From assembly GCA_016584305.1 (NCBI GenBank), contig JACEEZ010000417.1:16001-80000 (forward strand): a stretch of DNA of 64,000 bases, read 5' to 3'. A program made the translations under genes and the position numbers. The notes below the pieces were generated by a model. The model did not search any database. It saw only the letters and a program-made list of their open reading frames with translations, and had not been told where the DNA came from. Positions 21,912 through 32,454 of this stretch are shown here, piece after piece (positions within the stretch are counted from its first letter, which is position 1; every line of letters starts with the position of its first letter). This DNA is from Chionoecetes opilio. Lineage: Eukaryota; Arthropoda; Malacostraca; Decapoda; Majidae.

Positions 21912-22034
21912 CTAGAGCTTGCTGGCGGGTCCATGGTGGCGGAGGATGAGGCGTGAGGCAAGACGGGCCACTTCCTGACTACAGCCCCAGAAGAGAGTGA
22001 CGCCACAGCCGCCGTGGCCATAGTTGTGGACCAC
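21912..22034 (-). CDS. DDO: Oxidase copy B terminal exon with SKL peroxisomal signal
   Basis: 41 codons including the stop: [11 protein letters not shown], then [21 protein letters not shown] and PASKL-stop. It nearly fits the D-amino-acid oxidase signature (VVHNYG-x-GG-x-G). Acceptor GTTGCAG. The SKL end predicts PEX5-dependent import into peroxisomes. Confidence 0.92.
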   Translation of the reverse strand: MVHNYGHGGCGVTLFWGCSQEVARLASRLILRHHGPASKL

Positions 22035-23607
22035 CTGCAACCATCAACCAACCACGAATATGAGTACAGTCAGGGGCGTATTTAGGATCTTGAAACATTG
22101 GGGGCTTAGCCCAGCCAAGAGATTTTTACATTTTTACCAGGATAATTTTCAATTTATTTATGAGTATAATGAATACAGGAATATAAGAATTAAAAAAATG
22201 CATTTCAAAGAAATGCACTTCGAAAAAAAAAGGCAATTCGAAAAACATGCACCTCGAAAAAAATGCACTTCGAAAAACATGCACACACCCGTTTTACCAC
22301 CTTATCTTCTACGCGCTGCCAGAGCTCCTCACTAGATTGAGTCTGATTGACCTCCAGTTGTCTGTCTTATTACATAGATTACGTACCAACTAATTAAATA
22401 GTAACTTACAGGGATAGTGCGGTTCCCCAGTTGTAGTTCATCAGCCTCCAACCTCACGCCCTTGCTCCTGTAGGGTCTCAGCCCAACCCACTCCTCCACA
22501 ACCTCAGCAGACTGAAGAAAAAGGAAAAAAATGGGTTGCAGCTGACAATTTTTTTTTTTATTTTTTTTTTTTTTTTTTTTAGTTTTAAAAAGCTTTAGCG
22601 TAGATTGAAAAAAGATGGGGAAAAACTGGTCACAAATAGAGTAGAAAAATGATTGGAATGGACTCAGTAGACAGGTAGTTTGTGCGGAGTCATTAGGGAG
22701 CTTTAGTAATAGGAGGCTAGACAATTTCATGGATGGGGATGAAAGGTGGAATTTAGGTATATTAAGTAACAGGAACTACCACGTGTAGGTCTCGCGGCCT
22801 CTTGTAGCTTCAATTTTTTCTTATGTTCTTATGTTTGAAGGAGTAAAGGCCTTTGTTAGGGTATTAAATTTGAGGGGAGGTGGGAAAGTAAGGATGAGGC
22901 GAAATATGATGTACCTGGAGACATAAAAACTCTTTGTCTTGTTGTTGTTGCTCTTTTCCCTGTTTGCCTCCGGGTGATATTAAAATTATTATTTTTATTA
23001 TTGTTATTATAAGGTATATAGCTATTATCAAATATTTGCTTTAGTACGTAAGTTCATTCCCTCGTCAATATTATGTTGTTGTTTTTCTTGTATGCCTTCG
23101 GGTGAGTATTAATTAATATTTTTTACCTCCGCCAACGAAGTTGGAGGGGTTATGTTTTCACCCCGATCTGTCTGTCTGTCTGTCTGTTTGTTAGTGTACA
23201 GGATTCTCGAAAAGTTTATGAATAGTTTTGGGAAACCAAACTTGGCATACCAAAGGGTCTATTTGGTATACGGAAGAACTGATTTAATTTTGGATGAAAT
23301 CTATTGACAACTTTTTCCTTTTTTTTTTTTACTTTTTTTTACTTTTTTTTTATGAAATTGAATCACAACTGTTGCCATGGTTACGAATTGATAAAAAATT
23401 TTTGGACGGAGGTATGCGCTCTACTGAGTCCCCCCCCCCCCCCTAGTTATTTTTATGGCTTACCTTGAGTGAGGGAATGTGGGCAGTACATTTGGGCCCC
23501 AGATGGTACGGGAATCAGCGGCATCCACCTTCAGATTCCCAGTTTTTTTTTCTGATCAGTACCTCCCGCACCACCGTGTCCTGGCTGCACACACACACAC
23601 ACACACA

Positions 23608-23638
<31 letters not shown>

Positions 23639-23764
23639 CAATTTTATTTGATGTATTATGACTTTATAGTTAAAGCTTATTCTATGAGAGAGAGAGAGAG
23701 AAGAGAGAGAGGAGAGAGAAGAGAGAGAGAAGAGAGAGAGAGAGAAGAGAGAGAGAGAAGAGAG

Positions 23765-23803
<39 letters not shown>

Positions 23804-26800
23804 AGAGAGGGGAGACAATGGCCCTTTACTCACTTAGGGATGATGTAAGCGAAAGACTCATCTGCAACATCGATATGGAATTGGTTCACCCAGGGAGCGC
23901 GAACCTGCATCAGTAAATGTGACTTCAATTTGATTTCCTTATAATAATCTTTCAGAATATTATCAGTAAATGTGACCAATTTGATTTCCTTATTCATGCA
24001 ATATTATGATTAGCTCCAGAGATCGTGTGTGTGTGTATTCATCGCGGCCTTAGATCTAACTTTCTCTCTGTTGAACATCATCTCTCTCCTCTAAAACTCA
24101 TCTTCTTTTCCTCACCGAAACCTAGTTGTCTGTGAGCACTGACAGCCGACCTTTTTCTGTCTCGTCTTTCTGTCTCTATTCTCATTTTCAATCCAAAGCT
24201 GGCTGTTGCGTATATGTGCGCAATGACATCACTTGCTCTCGTGCCCACGGCCTTGAATCTTCCGAATTTTCTACCATCTGGCTTCGACTTCAATGTCACT
24301 CTCCTACTAAATTTATCTGTGTTGTGAACAAGCCTACAACTTTTCTATCCTCCAAGACCTAGAGCAGCTGGTGCAGCACCCTACCCGTATTCCTGACCGC
24401 CTTGGAGACACGCCCAACATTCTTGATCTTTTCCTAACTACTAACCCTTCTGCTTACTCTGTGAAACTATTCTCTCCGGTGGGTTCCTCCGATCACAATC
24501 TTATTTCTGTAAACCTGTCCTATCGCTCCGTGCCGCTCGGGACCCACCTAAGCGGAGGTGCTTCTGGCACTTCAACTCAGCTAAGTGGGAAGACCAAAGG
24601 CAGTACTACTCTAATTTTCCATGGAATGATTACTGCTTCCATGTCAAAGACCATCTCTTTGTGCAGAGCGCATAACTGAGGTCATAGTCTCTGGCATGGA
24701 GGCGTACATTCCACACACTTTCTCTAATCCTAAAGCCCGTACAACCTTGGTTTAACTCTGCTTGTTCTCATGCTGTCCGAGATAGAGAGGTGGCTCACAA
24801 ACGTACCGTAAGCATCCATCTCCTGAAACCCATGCTCTTTATATTTCTGCCCGTAATCATGCCAAATCTTTACTTCAACTTACCAAAAACTCTTTCATTC
24901 ATAGAAAATGTCAAAATCTTTCTGAATCAAATTCCTCTTGTGACTTCTGTCATCTAGCAAATAACATCTCTAACAATTTTTCTTTCATCTTTCCCTCCTA
25001 TGCTTCACCCAGATGGCTCCACAGCTGTCTCATCTACTTCTAAAGCTGAACTCTTCGCTCAAACCTTTGCTAAAAATTCCACTCTGGTTGATGAGGGCTT
25101 GTTCCTCCTCTCCTCCACCCTCTGACTATATTATGCCTGTCATTAAATCCTTCGTAATGATGTTTTCTTTGCCCTTTCTGGCCTAGATCCTCGGAAGGCT
25201 TACGGTCCTGACGGAGTCCCTCCTATTGTTCTCAAAAACTGTGCTTCTGTGCTTGCACCCTGCCTGGTCCAAACTTTTTCATCTTTGTCTATCTACTTCC
25301 ACCTTTCCTTCTTGCTGGAAGTTTGCTCACATCCAACCTGTTCTAAGAAGGGTGGCCGTTCTAATCCTTCAAACTACCGTCCTATAGCTTTGACTTCCTG
25401 CCTTTCTAAAGTTTTTGAATCTATACTTAATAAGAAGATTCTTAAGCATCTATCTGCTCACAATCTTGTATCTGATCGTCAGTACGGTTTCCGTAAAGGG
25501 CGATCTACTGGCGATCTTCTAACTTTCCTAACTGAATCTTGGTCATCCTCCTTTAGGGGGTTCGGTGAAAACTTTTGCTGTTGCCCTTGACATATCAAAA
25601 GCTTTTGATAGAGTCTGGCACAAATCTTTAATTTCCAAACTACCCTCATTCGGTTTCTATCATTCTCTCTGTAACTTCATCTTAAGTTTCCTTTCAAACC
25701 GTTCTATTGCAGCTACTGTAGACGGATATTGTTCTTCTCCTAAATCTATCAATAGTGGTGTTCCCCAGGGTTCTGTCCTATCACCCACTCTCTTTCTATT
25801 ATTCATTAATGATCTTCTAAGTCTAACTCAAAGCCCTATCCACTCCTACGTGGATGATTCTACCCTGCATTTGTCAACGTCGTTTATTAGACGTCCAACT
25901 CAACAGGAACTAAATGATTCACGGAGAAATGCCACCGAGCGCCTAACTTCTGATCTTTCTATAATTTCTGATTGGGGCAAACCTTGCTTTGTTTCTTCAC
26001 CTATCTACTCGACAAAACCTACCAGATAACTATCCCCTCTTCTTCAATGACACTCAACCTTCTACAATGAACATTCTAGGACTATCCTTTACTAAAAATC
26101 TGAACTGGAAATCTCACATCTCATCTCTTGCTAAAAACAGCTTCTAAGAAGTTAGGTGTCCAGTGGCGTCTGCGTCCTTTTTTTTTCCCCTCCCAATTGC
26201 TTGCTCTCTACAGGGGCCTTATCCGCCCATGTTATGGAGTATGTCTCACATGTTTGGGGAGGATCCACTCATACAGCTCTCCGAAACAGGGTTGAGTCAA
26301 AAGCTTTTCGTCTCATCAACTCCCCTCCTCTGACTGACTGTCTTCAATCTTTAAATCACCGACGCAATGTTGCTTCTCTTGCTCTCTTCTACCGTTATTT
26401 TATGCTCAGTGCTCTTCTGAACTGCTAACTGCATGCCTCCCCCCCCCTCGCGGCCTCGCTGCACAAGACTTTCTACTCATTCTCATCCCTATTCTGTCTA
26501 TCTTCCTAATGCAAGAGTTATTCAGTATCTTTACTCTTTCATCCCTTTCACTGGTAAACTCTGGAACTTTCTTCCTGTTTCTGTTTTTCCACTTTCCTAT
26601 GACTTAAATCTTTTCAAAAGAAGAGTAACAAGACACCTCCGAACTAAATTGGCTCACAACTCTTTTTTATTTTATTTCTTACTGTCTTCTTTATAGGGAC
26701 TGGCAACTAAGCGGGCTTTGTGTTACCCATTTTTGTTTTGCCCTTGGCCAGTCCTTTGTAATGTAAAAAAATAATAATAAAAAAATAGTTGTATTCATCT

Positions 26801-27081
26801 AGTTGTATTTTACAGGGCCAGAGCAACGCTCGTATGGCCCCGTCTCCATATCAATATTTTTATCATTCATCCTTAGTGCTTAGTTTTGGCCGAAGCCAGC
26901 ACCCCGGAGAGCAGTTCACAAACCCCGACTAACACCCGGTACCCATTCACTGCTGGGTGGACAGGGGTTCGGGTTTTAAGGAAACAGGCCATATGTTTCC
27001 GCTCCGCCCGGGGATCGAACCCGGGACTTCTCGGTTGTGAACCGAGCGTGCTTCCCTTACACTACGGAGTACCCCCGCACG

Positions 27082-27125
<44 letters not shown>

Positions 27126-27866
27126 GGATATGGGCTGAGTTTGCCTTAAATTGATCACATATTAATTACTATTACACGATACTTTTGCATCTACTACTAC
27201 TGTGCTACTGCTGCTGCTACTACTACTATTACTACTATTACTACTACTACTGCTGCTGCTACTACTACTACTACTACTATAACCGCAATCACTCTTACTA
27301 TAACATTATGATCCTCAAAATAACAAAAATGCAGTCTTTAAAAAGTGTGTTGTCTATGTCTTGTTTAGTCTATCTCTAGTTGTTGTCTAAAAAAAAAAAA
27401 AAAAAAAAAATTACCTACTCGTACCAGATCTATTCGTGTATCTATCAGACACTGACCCTGATGACCTGGCCTCTGACTGGGAACACGAACGGGTCAGGCA
27501 CAAGGTCACGAGCTCCCAGGCCACTGCAGTTGATGACCAGGTCAGCTTCGTCGGCAGCTTCCTTGAGCGATGAAAGGCAGCGCACTTCCAGCCGCGTGCC
27601 AAGGGCCTTCAGATCCCGCAGAAGACTGGGCAGGAGTTTTGAAGGCTCCGCTGTGAAGGTGGTGAAGCGAAATCCTGACCTGTGGATGAGGGAGTGATGT
27701 TAAGCTCCTATTCTTTATGGATTCAAGCAGGAAAAGCGTAGATTTAAAAAAGAAATAGGGAAAAACTGGTTCACAAATAGGGTGGTAAATGATTGGAATG
27801 GACTCAGTTGTCAGGACAGTTATGAAACTTATGATATAGACTCTCCTCCTCCTACTACTACTACTA

Positions 27867-27958
<92 letters not shown>

Positions 27959-28714
27959 ATAATAATAATGCCGAATCAGTTCCCGTAAATAATTGAAGGG
28001 GAAAATGCTTACTTGTAACGTGGGCCGAACTGTGCACACTGGTCCGGGGTGAGGGAGGCGTAACCCAGGGGAATGTGTTGCCAGGAGGGTGGGGGTTCCA
28101 GGACACTGTTCAGGTTGTCCCATGAATCGGGACAACCCGCGGGTCTTACCTTCACCCTTACTGTACCATTCACTGAACTGTTGCCATGTGATCCCAGCCC
28201 ATTCACTGCAACGAGAAATACAGATGTGAAGAAATCATGAGGTTTTCAGATTTTCACTAGTCAATAACACTATAGTCGCCACTGCACTAATGTCGCCAGG
28301 TGTCATATATTACGAATTTTAGCATCCGTACAGATTTGTATGTGTCATTAAAAAGGAATGGACAGTAGTTTATAATTATGTGCGTGTCTTCAGTGTCACA
28401 TATAAGTTTGTAGTGATGCTAAACTTCGTAATATTCGTCTGTAAAATACGCCTGGCGACATTAGTGCAGTGGCGACTATAGTGTTATTGACGGTAGTATA
28501 TGTCATTCCATCTCCACTGCATAGCTTCATATTTATATTATATCAATGATTGAAGTATCAGTCTTACGTAGAATAGGATAGAATATACATGATACCTAAA
28601 CACATTTTACAAGATCAAGTAAACATGTAAAAAAGTACACTTACAGAATCTTACTGTCAGGAGTGTCACCCGTGCCTTTACGATAAGGTTCCCACAATCC
28701 CGCTGCCCCGTCAC
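21912..28714 (-). CDS. DDO: D-amino-acid oxidase family enzyme (D-aspartate oxidase-like), copy B, 5' partial
   Basis: Peroxisomal FAD enzyme that oxidises D-amino acids to 2-oxo acids, ammonia and hydrogen peroxide. Seven exons read leftward: 28714-28645, 28205-28013, 27679-27457, 23904-23834, 23584-23464, 22511-22410, 22034-21912, encoding about 299 residues. In order they carry [10 protein letters not shown], a PPPSW..IPLGY block, [39 protein letters not shown] (substrate-carboxylate arginine) and [11 protein letters not shown] (family signature). The C-terminus is SKL-stop, a type 1 peroxisomal signal. Splice phases join consistently. The roughly 45-residue N-terminal Rossmann exon (GAGVVGLS-type) is absent: upstream DNA is transposons. 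Two exons carry small indels. GLRPYR favours D-aspartate oxidase; [10 protein letters not shown] is closer to D-amino-acid oxidase, so the substrate is not settled. Confidence 0.9.
22073..22322. repeat. hAT-like MITE, short minisatellite form
   Basis: Same element and same intron position as 4145-4630. Starts CAGGGGCGTATTTAGGATC. Only about five TGCACTTCGAAAA units are present, against about 18 in copy A. Confidence 0.65.
22410..22511 (-). CDS. DDO: Oxidase copy B exon (GLRPYR)
   Basis: 34 codons, phase 0 at both ends, acceptor TCTTCAG, donor GTAAGT. Encodes [18 protein letters not shown] and ends RTIP. Confidence 0.92.
22586..22836 (+). mobile_element. CR1-like LINE 3' end
   Basis: Positional counterpart of 4842-5115 in copy B. 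Same CTCGCGGCCTCTTGTAGCTT block and TTCTTATG tail. Confidence 0.8.
23125..23443 (+). repeat. Short interspersed repeat ending in poly-C (copy B)
   Basis: Counterpart of 5407-5726 in the same oxidase intron. Inverted ends ACCTCCGCC / GGAGGT, followed by a run of Cs. Confidence 0.7.
23464..23584 (-). CDS. DDO: Oxidase copy B exon (TVVLGG block), indels
   Basis: Homologue of copy A 5746-5863. It is 121 bp instead of 118 because of one lost base (CTCCCGCACC) and gains in T, C and G runs, so the frame is broken locally. Splice sites are intact. The copy A exon shows the intact form. Confidence 0.82.
23585..23833 (-). repeat. (TC)n/(TG)n intron, copy B
   Basis: Same two-microsatellite intron as 5864-6283 but only 249 bases. 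The CA run (complement TG) is interrupted once and the GA run has many interruptions. Confidence 0.85.
23834..23904 (-). CDS. DDO: Oxidase copy B exon (VRAPWVNQF)
   Basis: 71 bp, acceptor GATGCAG, donor GTGAGT. Differs from copy A at two residues (Val for Glu, Phe for Ser) and ends YIIP plus AA. Confidence 0.88.
24371..24679 (+). pseudogene. LINE endonuclease fragment
   Basis: Open segment with [18 protein letters not shown] and the GSSDHNLIS motif, the conserved C-terminal block of APE-type endonucleases. The preceding part of the domain (24126-24362) is in another frame and a stretch between them is deleted. Confidence 0.75.
25249..26029 (+). pseudogene. LINE reverse transcriptase, frameshifted
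   Basis: Two overlapping open segments. 25249-25590 has [19 protein letters not shown] and [10 protein letters not shown]. 25565-26029 has [24 protein letters not shown] and YVDDST. The finger and palm blocks are in order, with a frameshift at about 25565. The maturation end (26156-26428) is again out of frame. Confidence 0.85.
26791..27078 (-). mobile_element. tRNA-derived SINE (Val-like head), copy B
   Basis: Same SINE family as 6482-6773 and 6800-7098. On the minus strand it has a TAGTGTAAGGGA A box, a GGTTCGATCC B box and an anticodon loop TTCACAA. Only one SINE is present here, against two in copy A. Confidence 0.75.
27190..27280. repeat. (CTA)n microsatellite
   Basis: CTA/CTG triplets, shared with 7312-7404. 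Confidence 0.85.
27457..27679 (-). CDS. DDO: Oxidase copy B exon ([12 protein letters not shown])
   Basis: A 223-bp exon, acceptor CCACAG, donor GTCAGT, one open frame from [15 protein letters not shown] to FPVRGQVIR. Same length as copy A, with a few coding differences (for example Phe for Ser near the start, and Phe for Leu in PDPLVF). Confidence 0.9.
27720..27822 (+). mobile_element. CR1-like LINE 3' fragment
   Basis: Same truncated piece as 7852-7955, followed by a long CTA run (27845-27968). Confidence 0.75.
27845..27968. repeat. (CTA)n microsatellite, expanded
   Basis: About 38 CTA triplets, against about 15 at the matching place in copy A (7967-8022). It sits about 45 bases downstream of an oxidase exon donor. 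Confidence 0.9.
28013..28205 (-). CDS. DDO: Oxidase copy B exon with two single-base dropouts
   Basis: Acceptor CTCGTTGCAG, donor GTAAGC. The first part reads [19 protein letters not shown]. The last part reads [17 protein letters not shown] and LTPDQ..FGPRYK, but in another frame. One missing T (in TCCC-GATT) and one missing C (in ACAACC-TGAAC) would explain the shift. The T is present in copy A. The exon would be 195 bp without these losses, restoring the phase demanded by its neighbours. Probably consensus errors rather than inactivation. Confidence 0.82.
28260..28491. repeat. MITE with long inverted repeats
   Basis: Arms GTCAATAACACTATAGTCGC / GCGACTATAGTGTTATTGAC extend inwards through CACTGCACTAATGTCGCCAGG. 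No ORF. Same family as 61048-61308. It lies in an oxidase copy B intron. Confidence 0.8.
28645..28714 (-). CDS. DDO: Oxidase copy B exon ([10 protein letters not shown])
   Basis: A 70-bp exon, acceptor TCTTGACAG and donor GTAAGTG. It begins with two bases of a split codon, then reads [13 protein letters not shown] and ends with two bases (CT) of a Leu codon completed by the next exon. DxAAGLWxPY is the second FAD-contacting block of D-amino-acid oxidases. Confidence 0.88.
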
Positions 28715-28959
28715 CTGTCAAGAGATAAAATAATGAGTCATCTCGCACAACTCCACCTGTAGGCTGTTTCTATCCACGAGTTTACGAGTATATGAAAGAA
28801 AAAGAGGGTGGGGGTGATGATGACATATATTACAACACTTCCACCAATAAGAATAAAACGGGAAAATGTTCTACTAGTATACTCTCACAACGCCACCTGT
28901 TTCTATCCTCACAGACCACCACAAACTCTGTAAGACCACCTCCCCACTACTCAAACAAT

Positions 28960-29345
28960 AGGTGCCTTGCACGTGACGTCACAGCCCTTGTTGTGGGTGC
29001 GACAGACGCGGGAGATGCGAGCGTGGAGGACCAACAAACTCCACTTGCCGCCCGTGTTTGCCAGCTTATGGTAATTTTCCCCTACCAAATATATGTTTAT
29101 CAGTATAAATGATATACTGTTATCTTCGGAAATGTTTGTTCTATAATATTATCAAATAAAAAAATTAACATTAAGTAATCTATATTTGTTAACATCTTCA
29201 GCCTCGCCGACCAGCTGTTGCCTGGTGTTGGTCCTCCAGCAAAAATATCAGAGCGCCGACGGGCGGCATTTGGCTTGAATCCGCTAGATCGTGACGTCAG
29301 TGCAAGGCACCTACCAGAGAGCTTTTACCGAAAGGGTTCACTCCG
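28960..29345. other. Fragmented transposon ends
   Basis: Contains TGACGTCA sites (28978, 29294) and a stretch (29075-29165) matching the arm of the large palindromes (TTTATCAGTATAAATGATAT, TTATCAAATAAA). It appears to be a gutted relative of the 33-34 kb palindrome. No host exon is seen. Confidence 0.4.
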
Positions 29346-29619
29346 GCCGCGCCATTTTGAATTCATGGACGGCAGCGATCCTAGCGGCAGCAGGGGAACT
29401 GACAGTTGCCCGTGCAAAAAGAGGGGGAATCTCATCTCCTTTTGGTGATGATGGGGTGATAATGGAAGGTGGGAGAGAGGGAAGGAAGGAGATATGAGAG
29501 AAGGAAAGGAGGAGTAAGGAAGAAATTGGAGGGATGAAGAGTCAGAAGAGGAACTGACGAGGAATTCGAAAGAAATAAGGAATCAAAGAAGGGAAGGAAT
29601 TCCTCCACTCACGCGTTAC

Positions 29620-29845
29620 CCATCTTCCCCCACCCATTCACTCACCCATTACCCCACACGCGTTACCAATCTTCCCCCACCCACTTACTCACCCAATACC
29701 CATCACCCCACACCCATTCACTCACCCATCACCCCCACCCATTCACTCACCCATTACCCATCACCCCGGACCCATTCACTCAATCATTACCCATCACACC
29801 ACACCCATTCACTCACCCATTACCCATCACCCCACAATTATTTAC
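29620..29845. repeat. CACCCATTACC-type minisatellite
   Basis: Tandem units of about 26-28 bp built on CACCCATTCACTCACCCATT, the inverse of the arrays at 32455-32700 and 39945-40185. Confidence 0.85.
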
Positions 29846-30663
29846 GTAATTTTTCTTTTTAGATCAATAGTTTAGTAGGAAAAAGCCAAAAACCAAATGA
29901 GGCCAACATTTTGAGGAATTTTGCTGCCAGAAAAAGTGATATTTTTTATTTACATATATACGTAAAAATTATATCAGTAATAATTGTGTATAATGACGGT
30001 ATAAATACTTGTTATTCAATGTAATTTTTCCAGTGATGAATATTAGTGGAGATGGAGTAATGTTTGTATGCATTTATAGGGTGTAAATAAGCTTATAGTG
30101 ACAAAATTGATTTTAGAATCAAATATTGACAAACAAAGACCGGATTCGTAATCGCCATCAGTAGAAGCCCCTATAAACAGAGTTTCATTCAAATTGGGAT
30201 ATATTTATTTTCGCCCAAAATCTGCAGGCTTAGGGCCCAGGATATTTTTAAAAAAATCATATTTTAATTAATATCACAGTAACCATAAACATAAGGACAA
30301 AATAGTATAGAACATAAAAGATGCAGCTCATGAAGGCCGATCCAGAGATTTACGCGAAAGTAAAATTCATGCATAAATAAAGCCACAAATCAATGTTTTC
30401 TAAAAACAAAACAAAACTAAATATCTCGAGAACGTGACATGTTAGGACTAAACGGACTGTGCCATTGCGTAGCTCTCGTCGAACCGGACAAAAAGTATTT
30501 AAAGTAATCGTCCAGACCATTTCATCATTCCTGATTTAATGTAATCAAATCATAGCCATTAACGAGTATATCAACAATACGTAGTCACTTTTTGTATCCA
30601 GTCAGCCGTTTTTAAATAATCCGCAATCAAAATCTGCAAATTCCCCGAGTTTTCAAAACGCTC

Positions 30664-30909
30664 TCAAGGTTTGCAGACGTTCAGGCTCAGGCTCGGTGAC
30701 GTAGCATCAGGGAGGCTCATCTTCCCGCGCTTGATCAGAGGCACGTAAACACAGAGATAAATATAGTACTTGAAGATATTTGAGTTTTTCTGATAGATTT
30801 GTTTTGCTATATGCCACATGCATGCATCCTTTATGGGTGCAGCAAGACAGCTGTGCCTTTCGAGAAAAGTTTGCACACGGAAAGGAGTGGCGTGTGTAGG
30901 GTGATACAC
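30664..30909 (-). other. 81-codon open frame inside TTAA transposon
   Basis: An open frame on the same strand as, and downstream of, the acidic ORF, preserved in both duplicates (also 38140-38385). Its middle (APIKDACMWHIAKQIYQ) could be a helix. I do not recognise it. Preservation says little because the duplicates are nearly identical throughout. Confidence 0.25.
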
Positions 30910-31317
30910 GCCTATAGTGTGTTGGGGCGAGCAGTTGTGTTGAGAAACGGCGCCCCCCCGTAAGACAGTGACTCAGTCCAACACCATACCAGACCAGGTG
31001 GCCCTGTTAGACAGGGACGCCAGGACTGGCAGCAGCGGTGGACCACCACGACTGTGAGGCTTTGCCTCTTAACAAGACCAAGTAAACCAAGTAAACCAGT
31101 TGTGGAGTGGGCGTGCCCTGTGGTGAGAGACCCTGTGGTGGTGTGGCTGTCACATTTTCTGCCTTCCCGCCCGCATATTTTCCAACTCTATGCTGTAGTT
31201 AATGCTAGTATGTGGTTTCCGAGTAATGACGTTTTGACTGTAGCTCCAAAACTAACCATAGGATTTTCTCGAAAGTAACTTCGTTGTGATTCCCACCAAC
31301 ACATGGTTTAACCTTAT

Positions 31318-31560
31318 TTACCAATCCATGTTTTGGAGAAGTGCCAGGTCCTCCTGCTGAACCTCAGGCTCTGCTAACACCTGTTCATCCACCTCGTACT
31401 CGGGCTCAAACATATAGGATCCCATGACAATCTGAGGTTCGTTTTCCTCATAGTATACGCGACCAGCGTCATTTCTTTCGGTGTCAGATTGAGCATCGTA
31501 CTCTAGATCTGTCACAGCGACAGATTCACTGTCTGACACCGAAGTACAATCGCTCATCAT
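31318..31560 (-). CDS. Acidic 80-residue ORF of TTAA transposon
   Basis: ATG at 31560. The protein is rich in Ser, Asp and Glu (SDSESVAVTDLEYDAQSD) and then has GSYMFEPEYEVDE and LLQNMDW. The YMFEPE motif followed by ...DW resembles the leader of transposon-associated proteins that carry a P2X7 C-terminal-like cysteine domain; this is from memory of the family and is not proven here. A splice donor (TG/GTAAAT) at 31321 falls inside the Trp codon, so the frame probably continued into another exon, which I cannot find. Identical in the second copy. Confidence 0.5.
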   Translation of the reverse strand: MMSDCTSVSDSESVAVTDLEYDAQSDTERNDAGRVYYEENEPQIVMGSYMFEPEYEVDEQVLAEPEVQQEDLALLQNMDW

Positions 31561-32264
31561 AACATTTGCCGACAGGTGTCAGACTGAGTGTCTGCGGGCG
31601 TCCCTGTTCTGACGTCATCAATAACAGTCGTAGCCCTGTTGGAGGGAAGATTTTTTTTTTGCGCGCTTTTTACAAAAGTCGTGTTTTTACGGAAAAAAGG
31701 GCCCTGGAAATCAATTATTTTTGGTGGATTAGGTGTTTTGAATGTACATTCAACATAATTCGGCAAACAAAAATTGGGTCTGGACGATTACTTTAAGGTG
31801 ATTTTCTTTTTAGATCAATAGTTTAGTCGAAAAATGCCAAAAACCAAATGAGGCAAAAATGTTGAGGAATTTTGCAGCCAGAAAAAGTGAAATATTTTGT
31901 TTAAATATATACATAAAAATGATCTCAGTAATAATTGTGTATAATGACGATTTAAATACTTATTATTCAATGTAATTTTCCCAGTGATGAATATTAGTGT
32001 AGATGGAGTAATGTTTGTATGCATTTATAGGGCGTAAATAAGCTTATACAGCGGGAAAAAATTGCTTTGATTGAAAATTCCATTCTATCTTAAGGTCTCA
32101 TGCTTAGAATGATGCCCATGTTTGCCTGATATTATGGTTAACTATGATAGAATACAACTGAAATTTAGAAGAAGCGTACGTAGTATTCCCTTCTCCTGGC
32201 ATCAAATACAGTCAGTAATTAAATAGCAAGAGGTCAGGATTTTTCACGTCGTAAAAAAACAACA

Positions 32265-32267
32265 GAG

Positions 32268-32336
<69 letters not shown>
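32265..32336. repeat. (AT)n microsatellite
   Basis: About 36 AT repeats with one interruption. The counterpart in the second duplicate is at 39748-39815. Confidence 0.9.
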
Positions 32337-32338
<2 letters not shown>

Positions 32339-32454
32339 TGAGTGAGAGGAAATCTGTGACTGTGTTCTTTAATGCTTATTGCCACACATGTAGCCATTCC
32401 TCTGTTGTTGGTTTTGCTTTTATATTACGTATGTTCTCTTGTTCTTATCCTAAC

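Larger units (their letters stand above)
24037..26790 (+). mobile_element. Jockey-like non-LTR retrotransposon, decayed
   Basis: About 2.75 kb, ending GGGACTGGCAACTAAGCGGG and an A-rich tail. An endonuclease part ([40 protein letters not shown]) is followed by reverse transcriptase blocks [54 protein letters not shown] and the catalytic YVDDST. Part of the endonuclease core is missing, and at least three frame breaks are present. It occupies an oxidase copy B intron between a (GT)n run and a SINE. Copy A has the flanks without it. Confidence 0.88.
30503..31792. mobile_element. TTAA-flanked DNA transposon, 1.29 kb
   Basis: Perfect 16-bp terminal inverted repeats AGTAATCGTCCAGACC, flanked by TTAA at 30499-30502 and 31793-31796. 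TTAA target duplications are known for piggyBac and Kolobok elements. An AG start rather than CCC fits Kolobok better. It carries the acidic ORF 31318-31560 near one end and no recognisable transposase, so it is probably internally deleted. A second copy is at 37986-39266. Confidence 0.8.

Noticed and set aside
31054..31278. 74-codon plus-strand ORF inside the TTAA transposon
   Set aside because: Shortened by a one-base change in the otherwise near-identical duplicate (38530-38712), with no recognisable motif.
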